This document shows, piece by piece, positions 35,347 to 44,590 of a stretch of 64,000 bases of DNA (the stretch's first letter is position 1; the number at the start of each line of letters is the position of its first letter). A program made the translations under genes and the position numbers. Below the pieces are notes generated by a model, which ran no database searches, was not told the DNA's origin, and was given only the letters and a program-made list of their open reading frames with translations. Source of the DNA: Pseudozobellia thermophila (GTDB lineage: Bacteria > Bacteroidota > Bacteroidia > Flavobacteriales > Flavobacteriaceae); NCBI RefSeq assembly GCF_900141855.1, contig NZ_FQYU01000001.1, forward strand, positions 1,151,402 through 1,215,401, written 5' to 3'.

Positions 35347-35763
35347 ATGAAAGAAAAGCTACATCGCGTATTTTCATGTGTTATGGCCCTGTTTTTACTG
35401 GCCTCGACCACTTCGTGGAAGGTCGAAAAACACTATTGCATGGGGCGTTTGATGGATGTTTCTCTTTTTGTTGATGTCGAGGATTGTGGTATGGATATGA
35501 CCTTTATGTCCGACTCAAGGGAGACGGTCGAAAAAAAATCGTGCTGCGACGATAAGGTTATCGTATGGGAAGGTCAGGACGATGCCACAACTTCGCCCGG
35601 TTATATGGTCGATTTGGGGCAAGGCTACTTTTTGATGGCTTGCGCTTCTTCGTGGTTCGCTCCCCTTGAACCCCTAAGCTTGCATCCGGTTCCGCACGAA
35701 CGGTACATTCCTCCCAAAATTGTCAAAGACATTCACTTGCTCGACGACGTCTTCTTGATTTGA
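35347..35763 (+). CDS. HYC_CC_PP-type small exported protein
   Basis: A 138-residue protein with an N-terminal hydrophobic segment (about 8-22) suggesting export. It contains the three motifs that name this Bacteroidota family: H-Y-C (29-31), C-C (66-67) and P-P (122-123). Three conserved cysteines and a histidine suggest metal or thiol chemistry, but no function is established that I know of. It is the first gene of a locus that continues with a copper-type regulator, P-type ATPase, TonB-dependent receptor and HMA protein, so periplasmic copper binding is the natural inference. Confidence 0.8.
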   Translation: MKEKLHRVFSCVMALFLLASTTSWKVEKHYCMGRLMDVSLFVDVEDCGMDMTFMSDSRETVEKKSCCDDKVIVWEGQDDATTSPGYMVDLGQGYFLMACASSWFAPLEPLSLHPVPHERYIPPKIVKDIHLLDDVFLI

Positions 35764-35869
35764 TTCCATTTTAGTTTTTTTCCTATCCGTATTTATAAAG
35801 TAAGGTCGATGGTATATCGATGTTCTTTGATTCGTTTCAGATTCTTATAATCTTGTAAAAACACTAAAA

Positions 35870-36436
35870 ATGGAGATCGTCATTCATGTTAAAAATATGG
35901 TGTGCGACCGATGCAAAATGGTCGTTTCCCAATCCGTCAAGGACTTGGGCCTTACCTTGGTCAAGGTTGAGCTCGGTGCGGTGACCCTTGGGGCGGATCC
36001 CGCTCCCGATTACCGATTGCTGGGACAGGCACTCGAGGCGAAGGGCTTTGAGCTTATCCTCGACAAGAACCAAGTTCTTGTCGAGGAGATGAAATCGACG
36101 CTTATCGATTTTGTCGACCCGAACGGGAGGAGGCAAGAGGAAAACCTTTCGTCTTTTCTATCCAAAAAATTGAACAAAGACTACTCGGTTTTAAGCAAGC
36201 TTTTCAGTAAAACAGAAGGTATTTCGGTCGAAAAATACGTTATCAACCTGAAAATAGAACGGGCCAAGGAGCTGATCCAAATGAACGATTTGAGCTTTTC
36301 GCAGATAGCCTACACCTTGGGGTACAAGAGCAGTAGTCATTTGGCCCGGCAATTTAAGGCGGTTACCGGCCTGTCGATGTCGGCCTATAAGGAATCGGAA
36401 GATTGGCAACGCAAACCCTTGGACCGAATTGTATAA
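35870..36436 (+). CDS. AraC-family regulator with HMA-like metal-binding N-terminus
   Basis: A 188-residue protein. Residues 1-75 resemble a heavy-metal-associated fold: V-I-H-V-K-N-M-V-C-D-R-C-K with Cys12 and Cys15 in the same positions as the CxxC of the ATPase encoded downstream. Residues about 85-185 are an AraC-type double helix-turn-helix (Y-V-I-N-L-K-I-E-R-A-K-E-L-I, then F-S-Q-I-A-Y-T-L-G-Y-K-S-S-S-H-L-A-R-Q-F-K). It lacks the usual AraC sugar-binding domain. It is probably a one-component sensor that binds Cu+ through the CxxC and activates the downstream genes; the metal is inferred from context. It is not a MerR/CueR-type regulator. Confidence 0.82.
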   Translation: MEIVIHVKNMVCDRCKMVVSQSVKDLGLTLVKVELGAVTLGADPAPDYRLLGQALEAKGFELILDKNQVLVEEMKSTLIDFVDPNGRRQEENLSSFLSKKLNKDYSVLSKLFSKTEGISVEKYVINLKIERAKELIQMNDLSFSQIAYTLGYKSSSHLARQFKAVTGLSMSAYKESEDWQRKPLDRIV

Positions 36437-36478
36437 ATCTTAACCATAATACGTCAAACTTTTGCAGACGGGCGACCG

Positions 36479-36486
36479 TACTTTTG
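36479..36486 (+). promoter_or_regulatory. -7 box before the copper ATPase gene
   Basis: TACTTTTG matches TAnnTTTG, 22 bases before the ATG at 36509. A TTTG at 36461-36464 lies upstream but the 14-nt spacing is shorter than usual, which would fit a promoter that needs an activator. Confidence 0.45.
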
Positions 36487-36508
36487 TGGCGTGTTAAAAG
36501 AAGGTAGA

Positions 36509-39004
36509 ATGAAACAGACCTATCGTATTCACGGAATGAGCTGTAACGGCTGTAGGGCCCACGTTGAGGAGACCTTGTCGAACATCGAGGGGGTGGCCAA
36601 GGTGTCGGTCGATTTGGAAAAGGCCGAAGCGGTTGTGGAAATGGACGATCAATTGTCCTTGGCCGATTTGCAAGAGGCCATGCAGAAAGATGGTGGGCAC
36701 TATTCCATTCACGAGCTAGGGGCGCATCATCATGAAGTTGAAAAACCAAGGAAGGTAGAAAATGGCAATGGGGTCTTTTATTGCCCCATGCACTGTGAAG
36801 GCGATAAAACCTACACCGAACCCGGTGATTGTCCGGTTTGCGGAATGGATTTGGTGGAAGAGGTAAGTGCGGTGCCAAGCAGTGCCCAAGAATACACCTG
36901 CCCCATGCATCCTGAAGTTGTACGTGATGCCCCGGGCGATTGCCCGATTTGTGGTATGGACTTGGTGCCTAAACAGGCCGATATTTCCGCGGAGGAAAAG
37001 ACCTATACTAAATTGTTGCACAAGTTTAAGGTCGCCGTGGCCTTTACCTTGCCCATTTTTATCATTGCCATGTCCGATATGATACCGGGCAATCCGTTAC
37101 AAGATGTATTGGGACGGAAATATTGGAATTGGATCCAGTTCGGCCTTTCGATTCCAGTGGTTTTTTATGCTACATGGATGTTTTTTGAAAGGGCCTACCG
37201 ATCGGTAAAAACATGGAACCTCAATATGTTCACCTTGATCGGTATCGGTGCAGGGGTAGCATGGTTGTTCAGTGTCTTTGCCATTTTGGTGCCCGATTTT
37301 TTTCCGCCCCAGTTCAAAACGGATCAGGGTACGGTACATGTGTACTTTGAGGCCGCCACGGTTATCTTGACCCTGGTACTTTTCGGTCAGCTTTTAGAGG
37401 CCCGTGCCCATAGCAAAACCAACAGTGCGGTAAAAGAGTTGCTCAAATTGGCGCCCAATAAAGCCGTTCGTATTGTTGAGGGTAAAGAAGAGACCATCGC
37501 CATCGACCAGATCGTAAAGGGCGATTTGCTTCGTGTAAAGCCGGGGGATAAAATTCCTGTGGACGGAATTATTACCGAAGGTGAAAGTGTGGTGGACGAA
37601 TCCATGATTACGGGTGAGCCGGTACCTGTTCAAAAAGAGGAGGGCGCTACGGTGCATTCGGGAACCATAAACGGCAAGGGGTCTTTTGTGATGAAGGCCG
37701 AAAAAGTGGGGGCGGAGACCTTGCTTTCACAGATTATCGATATGGTCAACAAGGCCAGTCGTAGTCAGGCACCCATTCAGAAACTGGCCGATAAGATCTC
37801 GGGTTATTTTGTGCCGACGGTAGTCTTTGTTTCGGTGGCCACCTTTATAGTTTGGGTCATTTTTGGTCCCGAACCCGTCTATGTTTATGCCTTGGTAAAT
37901 GCCATTGCCGTATTGATCATTGCCTGCCCCTGTGCTTTGGGTCTGGCTACGCCGATGTCGGTAATGGTAGGTGTTGGCAAAGGGGCGCAATCGGGCGTCT
38001 TGATAAAAAATGCCGAGGCCCTCGAGCGTATGGCCAAGATAGATACCCTGGTCATAGATAAGACAGGGACCATTACCGAGGGAAGGCCTTCGGTGGAAGG
38101 GCTGTATGCAGTTGCCGGTTTTGACAGCAACAAGGTATTGCAATATATCGTTTCCTTGAACCAATACAGTGGGCACCCGCTGGCCGATGCTACCGTGCAA
38201 TACGGTAAGGCCCAGGGCGTAGCTGTCTTAAAGGTGCTTGATTTTGATTCCGTTACCGGAAAAGGGGTACGGGGGAAAATTGGTGGTGAATCCGTGGTTT
38301 TGGGCAATGGGCAAATGATGGTCGGGTCCGGAGTCCTTATTTCCGAGGCCTTAAAATCCGAGGTCGAGGTATATCAAAAACAAGGTAAGACGGTGTCGTA
38401 TCTGGCAGTAAACGATAAGGCGGCAGGATATGTGGTGATTGGCGACAAGATCAAGGAAACCAGTAAAAAGGCCATTCAAAAATTGCAGGATTCCGGTATC
38501 GCCGTGGTTATGTTGACAGGTGATGACAGGAATACGGCAAAGGCGGTTGCCGACGCATTGAACCTGGCCGATTTTAAGGCGGGTATGCTTCCGCAAGACA
38601 AACTTGCCGAGGTAGGGCGTCTGCAGGCCCAAGGAAAAAAAGTGGCCGTGGCCGGAGATGGTATCAATGATGCGCCGGCATTGGCCCAGGGCGATGTGGG
38701 CATCGCCATGGGCACGGGTACCGATGTGGCTATCGAAAGTGCGGCGATTACCTTGGTAAAGGGCGATTTACACGGTATTGTAAAAGCTTATGGGTTGAGT
38801 CGTGTGGTTATGGAAAATATCAAGCAGAATCTCTTTTTCGCCTTGATCTACAATACGGTGGGCATACCGATAGCCGCTGGGGTATTGTACCCGGTATTTG
38901 GCTTGTTGTTGTCGCCCATGATTGCGGCCTTGGCCATGAGCTTTAGCTCGGTTTCGGTCATAGCGAACGCCTTGCGTTTGCGGACCAAAAAAATAGATGA
39001 ATAG
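36509..39004 (+). CDS. Cu+-translocating P1B-type ATPase
   Basis: An 831-residue heavy-metal P-type ATPase. Domains in order: HMA (1-70, C12-x-x-C15), a His-rich linker, two short heavy-metal-binding modules (91-115 and 130-153, each C-P-M-H...C-P-x-C-G-M-D-L), then the ATPase core. The core has T-G-E-P, the membrane C-P-C motif (473-475), the phosphorylated D-K-T-G-T (Asp517) and G-D-G-I-N-D-A-P. Late-helix residues (Y-N...G-I-P and M-S-F-S-S) are those of Cu+ exporters. The frame extends back to a GTG at 36491, but the ATG at 36509 gives the proper HMA start. It exports Cu+ from cytoplasm to periplasm. Confidence 0.94.
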   Translation: MKQTYRIHGMSCNGCRAHVEETLSNIEGVAKVSVDLEKAEAVVEMDDQLSLADLQEAMQKDGGHYSIHELGAHHHEVEKPRKVENGNGVFYCPMHCEGDKTYTEPGDCPVCGMDLVEEVSAVPSSAQEYTCPMHPEVVRDAPGDCPICGMDLVPKQADISAEEKTYTKLLHKFKVAVAFTLPIFIIAMSDMIPGNPLQDVLGRKYWNWIQFGLSIPVVFYATWMFFERAYRSVKTWNLNMFTLIGIGAGVAWLFSVFAILVPDFFPPQFKTDQGTVHVYFEAATVILTLVLFGQLLEARAHSKTNSAVKELLKLAPNKAVRIVEGKEETIAIDQIVKGDLLRVKPGDKIPVDGIITEGESVVDESMITGEPVPVQKEEGATVHSGTINGKGSFVMKAEKVGAETLLSQIIDMVNKASRSQAPIQKLADKISGYFVPTVVFVSVATFIVWVIFGPEPVYVYALVNAIAVLIIACPCALGLATPMSVMVGVGKGAQSGVLIKNAEALERMAKIDTLVIDKTGTITEGRPSVEGLYAVAGFDSNKVLQYIVSLNQYSGHPLADATVQYGKAQGVAVLKVLDFDSVTGKGVRGKIGGESVVLGNGQMMVGSGVLISEALKSEVEVYQKQGKTVSYLAVNDKAAGYVVIGDKIKETSKKAIQKLQDSGIAVVMLTGDDRNTAKAVADALNLADFKAGMLPQDKLAEVGRLQAQGKKVAVAGDGINDAPALAQGDVGIAMGTGTDVAIESAAITLVKGDLHGIVKAYGLSRVVMENIKQNLFFALIYNTVGIPIAAGVLYPVFGLLLSPMIAALAMSFSSVSVIANALRLRTKKIDE

Positions 39005-39021
39005 TATTGAATAAAATATAA

Positions 39022-41259
39022 ATGAATAAATATATAGTTGTATGGGTGGCGACCCTGTTGCCGTGGTTGGCTTTTTCACAGGAAAAGGTCGAAGGAATGG
39101 TTGTCGATTCGGGGGCGTCAAATGAACCGGGGCTTCCGGGTGCCAACGTGTATTGGATGGATTCCCAGATCGGGGTGGTAACCGATATTGACGGAAAATT
39201 TTCCATTCCCTATAAAAAAGAGTACAATAAATTGATCGTGAGTTATGTCGGATATGAGTCCGATACCTTAACGGTCAACGCCCCCAAGACACTTCGGTTG
39301 CGGTTAAAGGCTTCCAATACCTTGGATGAGGTGGTAGTGCAGCAACAACGGGACGATATTCAGAAAGCCTATTTTAGTCCGCAGAACGTGGTTACGGTAA
39401 ACAGTGCCGAACTGCTAAAGGCAGCTTGTTGTAATTTGGCGGAGAGTTTTGAGACCAACCCTGCCATAGATGTGAACCTGTCCGACGGTTTAACGGGCAC
39501 CAAGCAAATCCAGATGTTGGGATTGACCAGTCCGTATTTATTGATTACCCAAGAAAACATTCCTATGGTCCGTGGGGCTTCGCAGGCATACGGCCTCACC
39601 TTTACGCCCGGAACCTGGATCGAAAGTATCCAGATTACCAAGGGGGCCGGAAGTGTAGTGAACGGATATGAGAGTATTTCGGGCCAGATCAATACCGAGT
39701 TGGTAAAACCCCTTACCGACAATGCCCTTTTTGTGAATGGGTATGGGAATGAAAACGGACGCTATGAGCTGAATACGCATTTCAATAAAAAGCTTAATGA
39801 AAAGTGGAGTACTGGACTGTATATTCACGGAAACAAAAGAACCCAAAAGGAAGATGATAACGGAGACGGCTTTCTCGATGCTCCCCTGGCCGACCAGATC
39901 AATGTAATGAACCGATGGCAGTATCAAGATCCCGAAAAGGGATGGGTGAGCTTTTTTAACGTGCGGTTCTTGAATGATGGGAAGCAGGTCGGGCAGGTAG
40001 ATTTTAATCCTGGCACCAATAAGTTTACGACCCATGCATGGGGTAGTGAAATCAACACCCGAAGGTTCGATACTTCCTTGAAACTGGGCTACGTTTTTCC
40101 TGAATTGCCTTTTCAGAGTTTCGGCTTTCAAACGGCCTATAGCCTCCATAAGCAGGATTCGTACTTTGGATTTAGGACCTATGATATCAACCATGAGAGC
40201 ATATACACCAATTTGCTCTTTAATTCGATTATCGGCGATACCCGAAATAAGTTTAAGACAGGACTTTCCTTTGCCTATGACGGCTACGATGAGCTGGTGA
40301 ATACGGCGGATTACTCACGCGAAGACAGGTCCGTTGGTGCTTTTATGGAGTACAGTTACGAGAATCTGGAAAAGGTAAGCTTGACGGCGGGCCTTCGTGT
40401 AGACAACCATAATAGGTTGGGCACTTTTGTAACCCCGAGGTTCCATATACGTTATACGCCATGGGGGCAGGGGAGCCTAAGGGGGTCTTTCGGGCGGGGC
40501 AAGCGTGCGGCCAACATCTTTGCCGAAAACCAGCAATTGTTCGCATCGTCGCGGCAAATCAATATCTTGAACGAAGGAGGGGAGGTTTACGGTCTGGAGC
40601 CCGAAGATGCCTGGAACTACGGAGTGAGTTTCTTGCAAGGGTTCAATTTTCTGAACAGAAAGGGCGACATCGCCCTCGATTATTATATAACCGACTTTAA
40701 GAACCAGGTGGTCGTCGATTGGGAAAACCCACAAGAGGTGTCCTTCTACAATTTGGATGGCGATAGCAAGGCGAAAAGTTTTCAGGTTGAGGTAAATTAC
40801 GAACTCTTGACAGGACTTGATTTTCGTACGGCTTATAAGTATTACGATGTGTCGACGGATTACAAGAGCGGTAGATTGCAAAAGCCCTTGCAGGCCCAGC
40901 ATCGACTTTTTGCCAATTTAGGGTATAAGACCAAGATGAAGGAAAACGGTTCGCAGTGGAAATTTGACTATACCCTGCACAGTATGGGGGAAAAGAGATT
41001 GCCCAACACCGCCTCAAACCCTGTGGCCTATCAACTGGCCGCATATTCGTCGCCGTACAACCATATGAACGCCCAGATAACAAAAGTGTTCTCAAATGCG
41101 TTTGAAGTATATGTAGGGGCTGAAAACCTGTCGAACGTACAGCAAGACAATCCGGTATTGGGGGCCGATGATCCCTTTGGCCCTAATTTTGATACCACTA
41201 TCATATACGCGCCTATAATGGGCCGAATGTTCTATGGCGGATTCAGGGTTAAGATTTAA
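39022..41259 (+). CDS. TonB-dependent receptor of the copper locus
   Basis: A 745-residue outer-membrane receptor. A signal peptide (about 1-19, ending A-F-S-Q) precedes a carboxypeptidase-like beta-sandwich (about 22-97), a plug domain (about 115-230) and a 22-strand-type barrel ending G-G-F-R-V-K-I. The plug contains an unusual A-A-C-C-N sequence (Cys136, Cys137) in place of the usual plug opening, followed by Q-I-Q-M-L-G-L. It starts 17 bases after the ATPase stop and is clearly co-transcribed. Paired cysteines and context suggest transport of copper or a copper chelate across the outer membrane; direction and ligand are inferred. Confidence 0.88.
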   Translation: MNKYIVVWVATLLPWLAFSQEKVEGMVVDSGASNEPGLPGANVYWMDSQIGVVTDIDGKFSIPYKKEYNKLIVSYVGYESDTLTVNAPKTLRLRLKASNTLDEVVVQQQRDDIQKAYFSPQNVVTVNSAELLKAACCNLAESFETNPAIDVNLSDGLTGTKQIQMLGLTSPYLLITQENIPMVRGASQAYGLTFTPGTWIESIQITKGAGSVVNGYESISGQINTELVKPLTDNALFVNGYGNENGRYELNTHFNKKLNEKWSTGLYIHGNKRTQKEDDNGDGFLDAPLADQINVMNRWQYQDPEKGWVSFFNVRFLNDGKQVGQVDFNPGTNKFTTHAWGSEINTRRFDTSLKLGYVFPELPFQSFGFQTAYSLHKQDSYFGFRTYDINHESIYTNLLFNSIIGDTRNKFKTGLSFAYDGYDELVNTADYSREDRSVGAFMEYSYENLEKVSLTAGLRVDNHNRLGTFVTPRFHIRYTPWGQGSLRGSFGRGKRAANIFAENQQLFASSRQINILNEGGEVYGLEPEDAWNYGVSFLQGFNFLNRKGDIALDYYITDFKNQVVVDWENPQEVSFYNLDGDSKAKSFQVEVNYELLTGLDFRTAYKYYDVSTDYKSGRLQKPLQAQHRLFANLGYKTKMKENGSQWKFDYTLHSMGEKRLPNTASNPVAYQLAAYSSPYNHMNAQITKVFSNAFEVYVGAENLSNVQQDNPVLGADDPFGPNFDTTIIYAPIMGRMFYGGFRVKI

Positions 41260-41283
41260 GGACTATAAACAAACACAAATAAT

Positions 41284-41640
41284 ATGAAGACAACGATCGT
41301 AACAATGGTAATGACCCTTATGGTCATGGTGACATTTGCACAGGACAAGAACAAGAAAATGACCTTTGATGTCAACGGTAAATGTGCCATGTGCAAGGCG
41401 CGTATAGAAAAGGCGGCCCTTAATGTAAAAGGGGTCAAGTACGCTTCATGGGATATAGCTTCACATCAATTGTCCCTTATCATGGATGAACGAAAAACGG
41501 ACCCCATGAAAATTAAATCGGCCATCGTGGCCGTCGGACACGATACCAAGGAGCTCAAGGCTACCGAAGAGGCCTATGAGAGTGTGCACCCTTGTTGTCG
41601 ATATAGGGAAGACAATACCGATGATAGCGGGCATCACTAA
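41284..41640 (+). CDS. Periplasmic HMA-domain protein
   Basis: A 118-residue protein with a signal peptide (1-19, ending T-F-A-Q) and an HMA-type ferredoxin-like fold with N-G-K-C-A-M-C (Cys34, Cys37). The C-terminus adds H-P-C-C-R-Y and ends in a pair of His residues, giving further metal ligands. It begins 24 bases after the TonB receptor stop. It probably accepts or delivers copper in the periplasm. Confidence 0.88.
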   Translation: MKTTIVTMVMTLMVMVTFAQDKNKKMTFDVNGKCAMCKARIEKAALNVKGVKYASWDIASHQLSLIMDERKTDPMKIKSAIVAVGHDTKELKATEEAYESVHPCCRYREDNTDDSGHH

Positions 41641-41759
41641 AATTATGGTGCTGTAAATTAGTTTCTTATGTCGGGTTTCGGGCAAGGTTGGCCTATGCGA
41701 ATTATTTTTGGTTAATTTTTTCCCAAAGCGGATATCACGTGACAAAATGTAGCCTACCT

Positions 41760-41767
41760 TAGATTTG
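41760..41767 (+). promoter_or_regulatory. -7 box before the small basic protein
   Basis: TAGATTTG matches TAnnTTTG exactly and ends 21 bases before the ATG at 41789. No -33 TTTG is seen at the usual distance. Confidence 0.45.
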
Positions 41768-41788
41768 CTTTATTTAATTATAGAAACT

Positions 41789-41887
41789 ATGGCACAAGCA
41801 AAGAATGCAGGTAAACCATCTGCCAAGCCTTCACCGGCAAAGTCCGGTAAAAAGGCTGCTCCGAAAGCTGCTCCTAGAAAGAAGTAG
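41789..41887 (+). CDS. Small lysine/alanine/proline-rich protein (32 aa)
   Basis: A 32-residue reading frame reading M-A-Q-A-K-N-A-G-K-P and onward, ending A-A-P-R-K-K. Composition is almost entirely Lys, Ala, Pro, Gly and Ser, with nine Lys, one Arg and no acidic residue, and it contains the KKAAPKAAPRKK tail. It lies between an exact -7 box and a strong terminator, so it is an isolated transcription unit of the right size for a real gene. The composition recalls histone H1 tails and the lysine-rich tail of TopA at 53.7 kb. Nucleic-acid binding is the obvious inference; no function is known to me. It is too short for length-based gene finders. Confidence 0.6.
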   Translation: MAQAKNAGKPSAKPSPAKSGKKAAPKAAPRKK

Positions 41888-41923
41888 TCGGTCGACCCGG
41901 TAGGGTCTGGACGTCGGACAGGA

Positions 41924-41954
41924 AAACCATCCCTTAAAAAAGGATGGTTTTTTT
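41924..41954 (+). terminator. Terminator of the small basic protein gene
   Basis: A 9-bp stem (AAACCATCC/GGATGGTTT) followed by a T tract, about 37 bases after the stop codon. Confidence 0.8.
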
Positions 41955-41971
41955 GTTTGGTGTAGGGACAT

Positions 41972-42006
41972 AAAAAAAACCGCTCTTGTACGTTCAAGAG
42001 CGGTTT
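41972..42006 (-). terminator. Terminator of groESL
   Basis: A 12-bp stem (AAACCGCTCTTG/CAAGAGCGGTTT, loop 6 nt) followed on the minus strand by a run of T, 55 bases after the groEL stop. Confidence 0.88.
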
Positions 42007-42061
42007 AATATTATAATATTGAAGCACAAACCGATTTATAATCGGCTGTGGTGCCTCGCTA

Positions 42062-43711
<1,650 letters not shown>

Positions 43712-43797
43712 TTATTAAAAACTCCAAATAACGAGTACTACCGGGTTAGGTTGTTTATTTGGAATTCGGGTTGTGTTTTTATAGAAATGGTGCTAGC

Positions 43798-44076
43798 TTA
43801 AATTATTGCCAAAACATCACTTTCGCGCATCATAAGGTAATCTACGCCCTCAAGCTTGAGTTCGGTACCTGCATACTTGCCATAGAGAACGGTGTCGCCG
43901 ACTTTAACGGTAACTTTTTCATCTTTGGTGCCAGGTCCCACAGCTACCACCTTGCCTTGTTGTGGCTTCTCTTTTGCTGTGTCGGGAATGTAGATGCCGG
44001 ACGCAGTTTTTGTCTCGGCGGCCATAGGCTCGATAAGTACTCGATCGGCCAATGGTTTAATGTTCACTTTTGCCAT
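43798..44076 (-). CDS. groES: Co-chaperonin GroES
   Basis: A 92-residue co-chaperonin that caps the GroEL ring. [12 protein letters not shown] at the start, the mobile loop [12 protein letters not shown] and G-T-K-D-E-K are typical. It is the first gene of groESL, behind a candidate sigma-54-type promoter and no CIRCE element. Confidence 0.98.
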   Translation of the reverse strand: MAKVNIKPLADRVLIEPMAAETKTASGIYIPDTAKEKPQQGKVVAVGPGTKDEKVTVKVGDTVLYGKYAGTELKLEGVDYLMMRESDVLAII

Positions 44077-44122
44077 ATTTATAGTTTTTAGTTTGAAATA
44101 ATATTAATCTCCTCTGCTACTT

Positions 44123-44138
44123 GGCAGAAATTATGCCA
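44123..44138 (-). promoter_or_regulatory. Candidate sigma-54-type (-24/-12) promoter of groESL
   Basis: Read on the minus strand, TGGCAT-AATTT-CTGCC places GG and GC in the -24/-12 spacing of sigma-54 promoters (consensus TGGCAC-N5-TTGC), with -12 about 50 bases before the groES ATG. The region is also an imperfect palindrome (TGGCA...TGCCA), so a repressor site is the alternative. A sigma-54 activator gene lies 2 kb away. Confidence 0.45.
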
Positions 44139-44167
44139 CGTGATAAAAACTGACACATTGTTAAAAC

Positions 44168-44201
44168 AAAAATGCCAGCTTGTCATTAAGCTGGCATTTT
44201 T
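44168..44201 (-). terminator. Terminator of the secG operon
   Basis: A 14-bp stem (AAAAATGCCAGCTT/AAGCTGGCATTTTT) with a 6-nt loop, 20 bases after the secG stop on the minus strand. Confidence 0.9.
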
Positions 44202-44220
44202 GTTATGCTTTGTACCGTAA

Positions 44221-44583
44221 TTATAGGCTGTCGGACGGATTGGCCGCTGGTGCCGGTGCCTCTTCGGGCACGGTTTCCGGTACTGTTTCCGGAACGACCG
44301 TCTCGATGTCCCCGCCGTTGAGCAGCTTGGAGTCGCTCGTGCCAAAATTGCCTTTAAGGGCCACGTTGGAAGCCAAAATCAGAACGACCAACAGGATGGC
44401 CAAGGTCCATGTGCTTTTATCGAGAAAATCGCCGGTCTTTTTTACACCGCCGACTACTTGACTGCCCCCACCTCCAAAAGAAGAGGATAGCCCGCCACCT
44501 TTAGGGTTCTGTACCATAATGACCAGGACCAATAAAAAACAGACAATTATAATAAGGATCAAAAAAATGGTAAACGTGCTCAT
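44221..44583 (-). CDS. secG: Preprotein translocase subunit SecG
   Basis: 120 residues from the ATG at 44583; the open frame continues upstream to 44649 but those residues are not family-like. It has two membrane helices (about 2-22 and 55-73) with the conserved loop V-Q-N-P-K-G-G-G-L-S-S and F-G-G-G-G between them. It assists SecYE protein translocation. A Pro/Glu-rich C-terminal tail (about 95-120) is longer than in E. coli. It is the last gene of the miaB-to-secG run. Confidence 0.93.
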   Translation of the reverse strand: MSTFTIFLILIIIVCFLLVLVIMVQNPKGGGLSSSFGGGGSQVVGGVKKTGDFLDKSTWTLAILLVVLILASNVALKGNFGTSDSKLLNGGDIETVVPETVPETVPEEAPAPAANPSDSL

Positions 44584-44590
44584 AACTTCC

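Noticed and set aside
44077-44220. CIRCE/HrcA operator before groES
   Set aside because: I looked for the TTAGCACTC-N9-GAGTGCTAA inverted repeat and did not find it.
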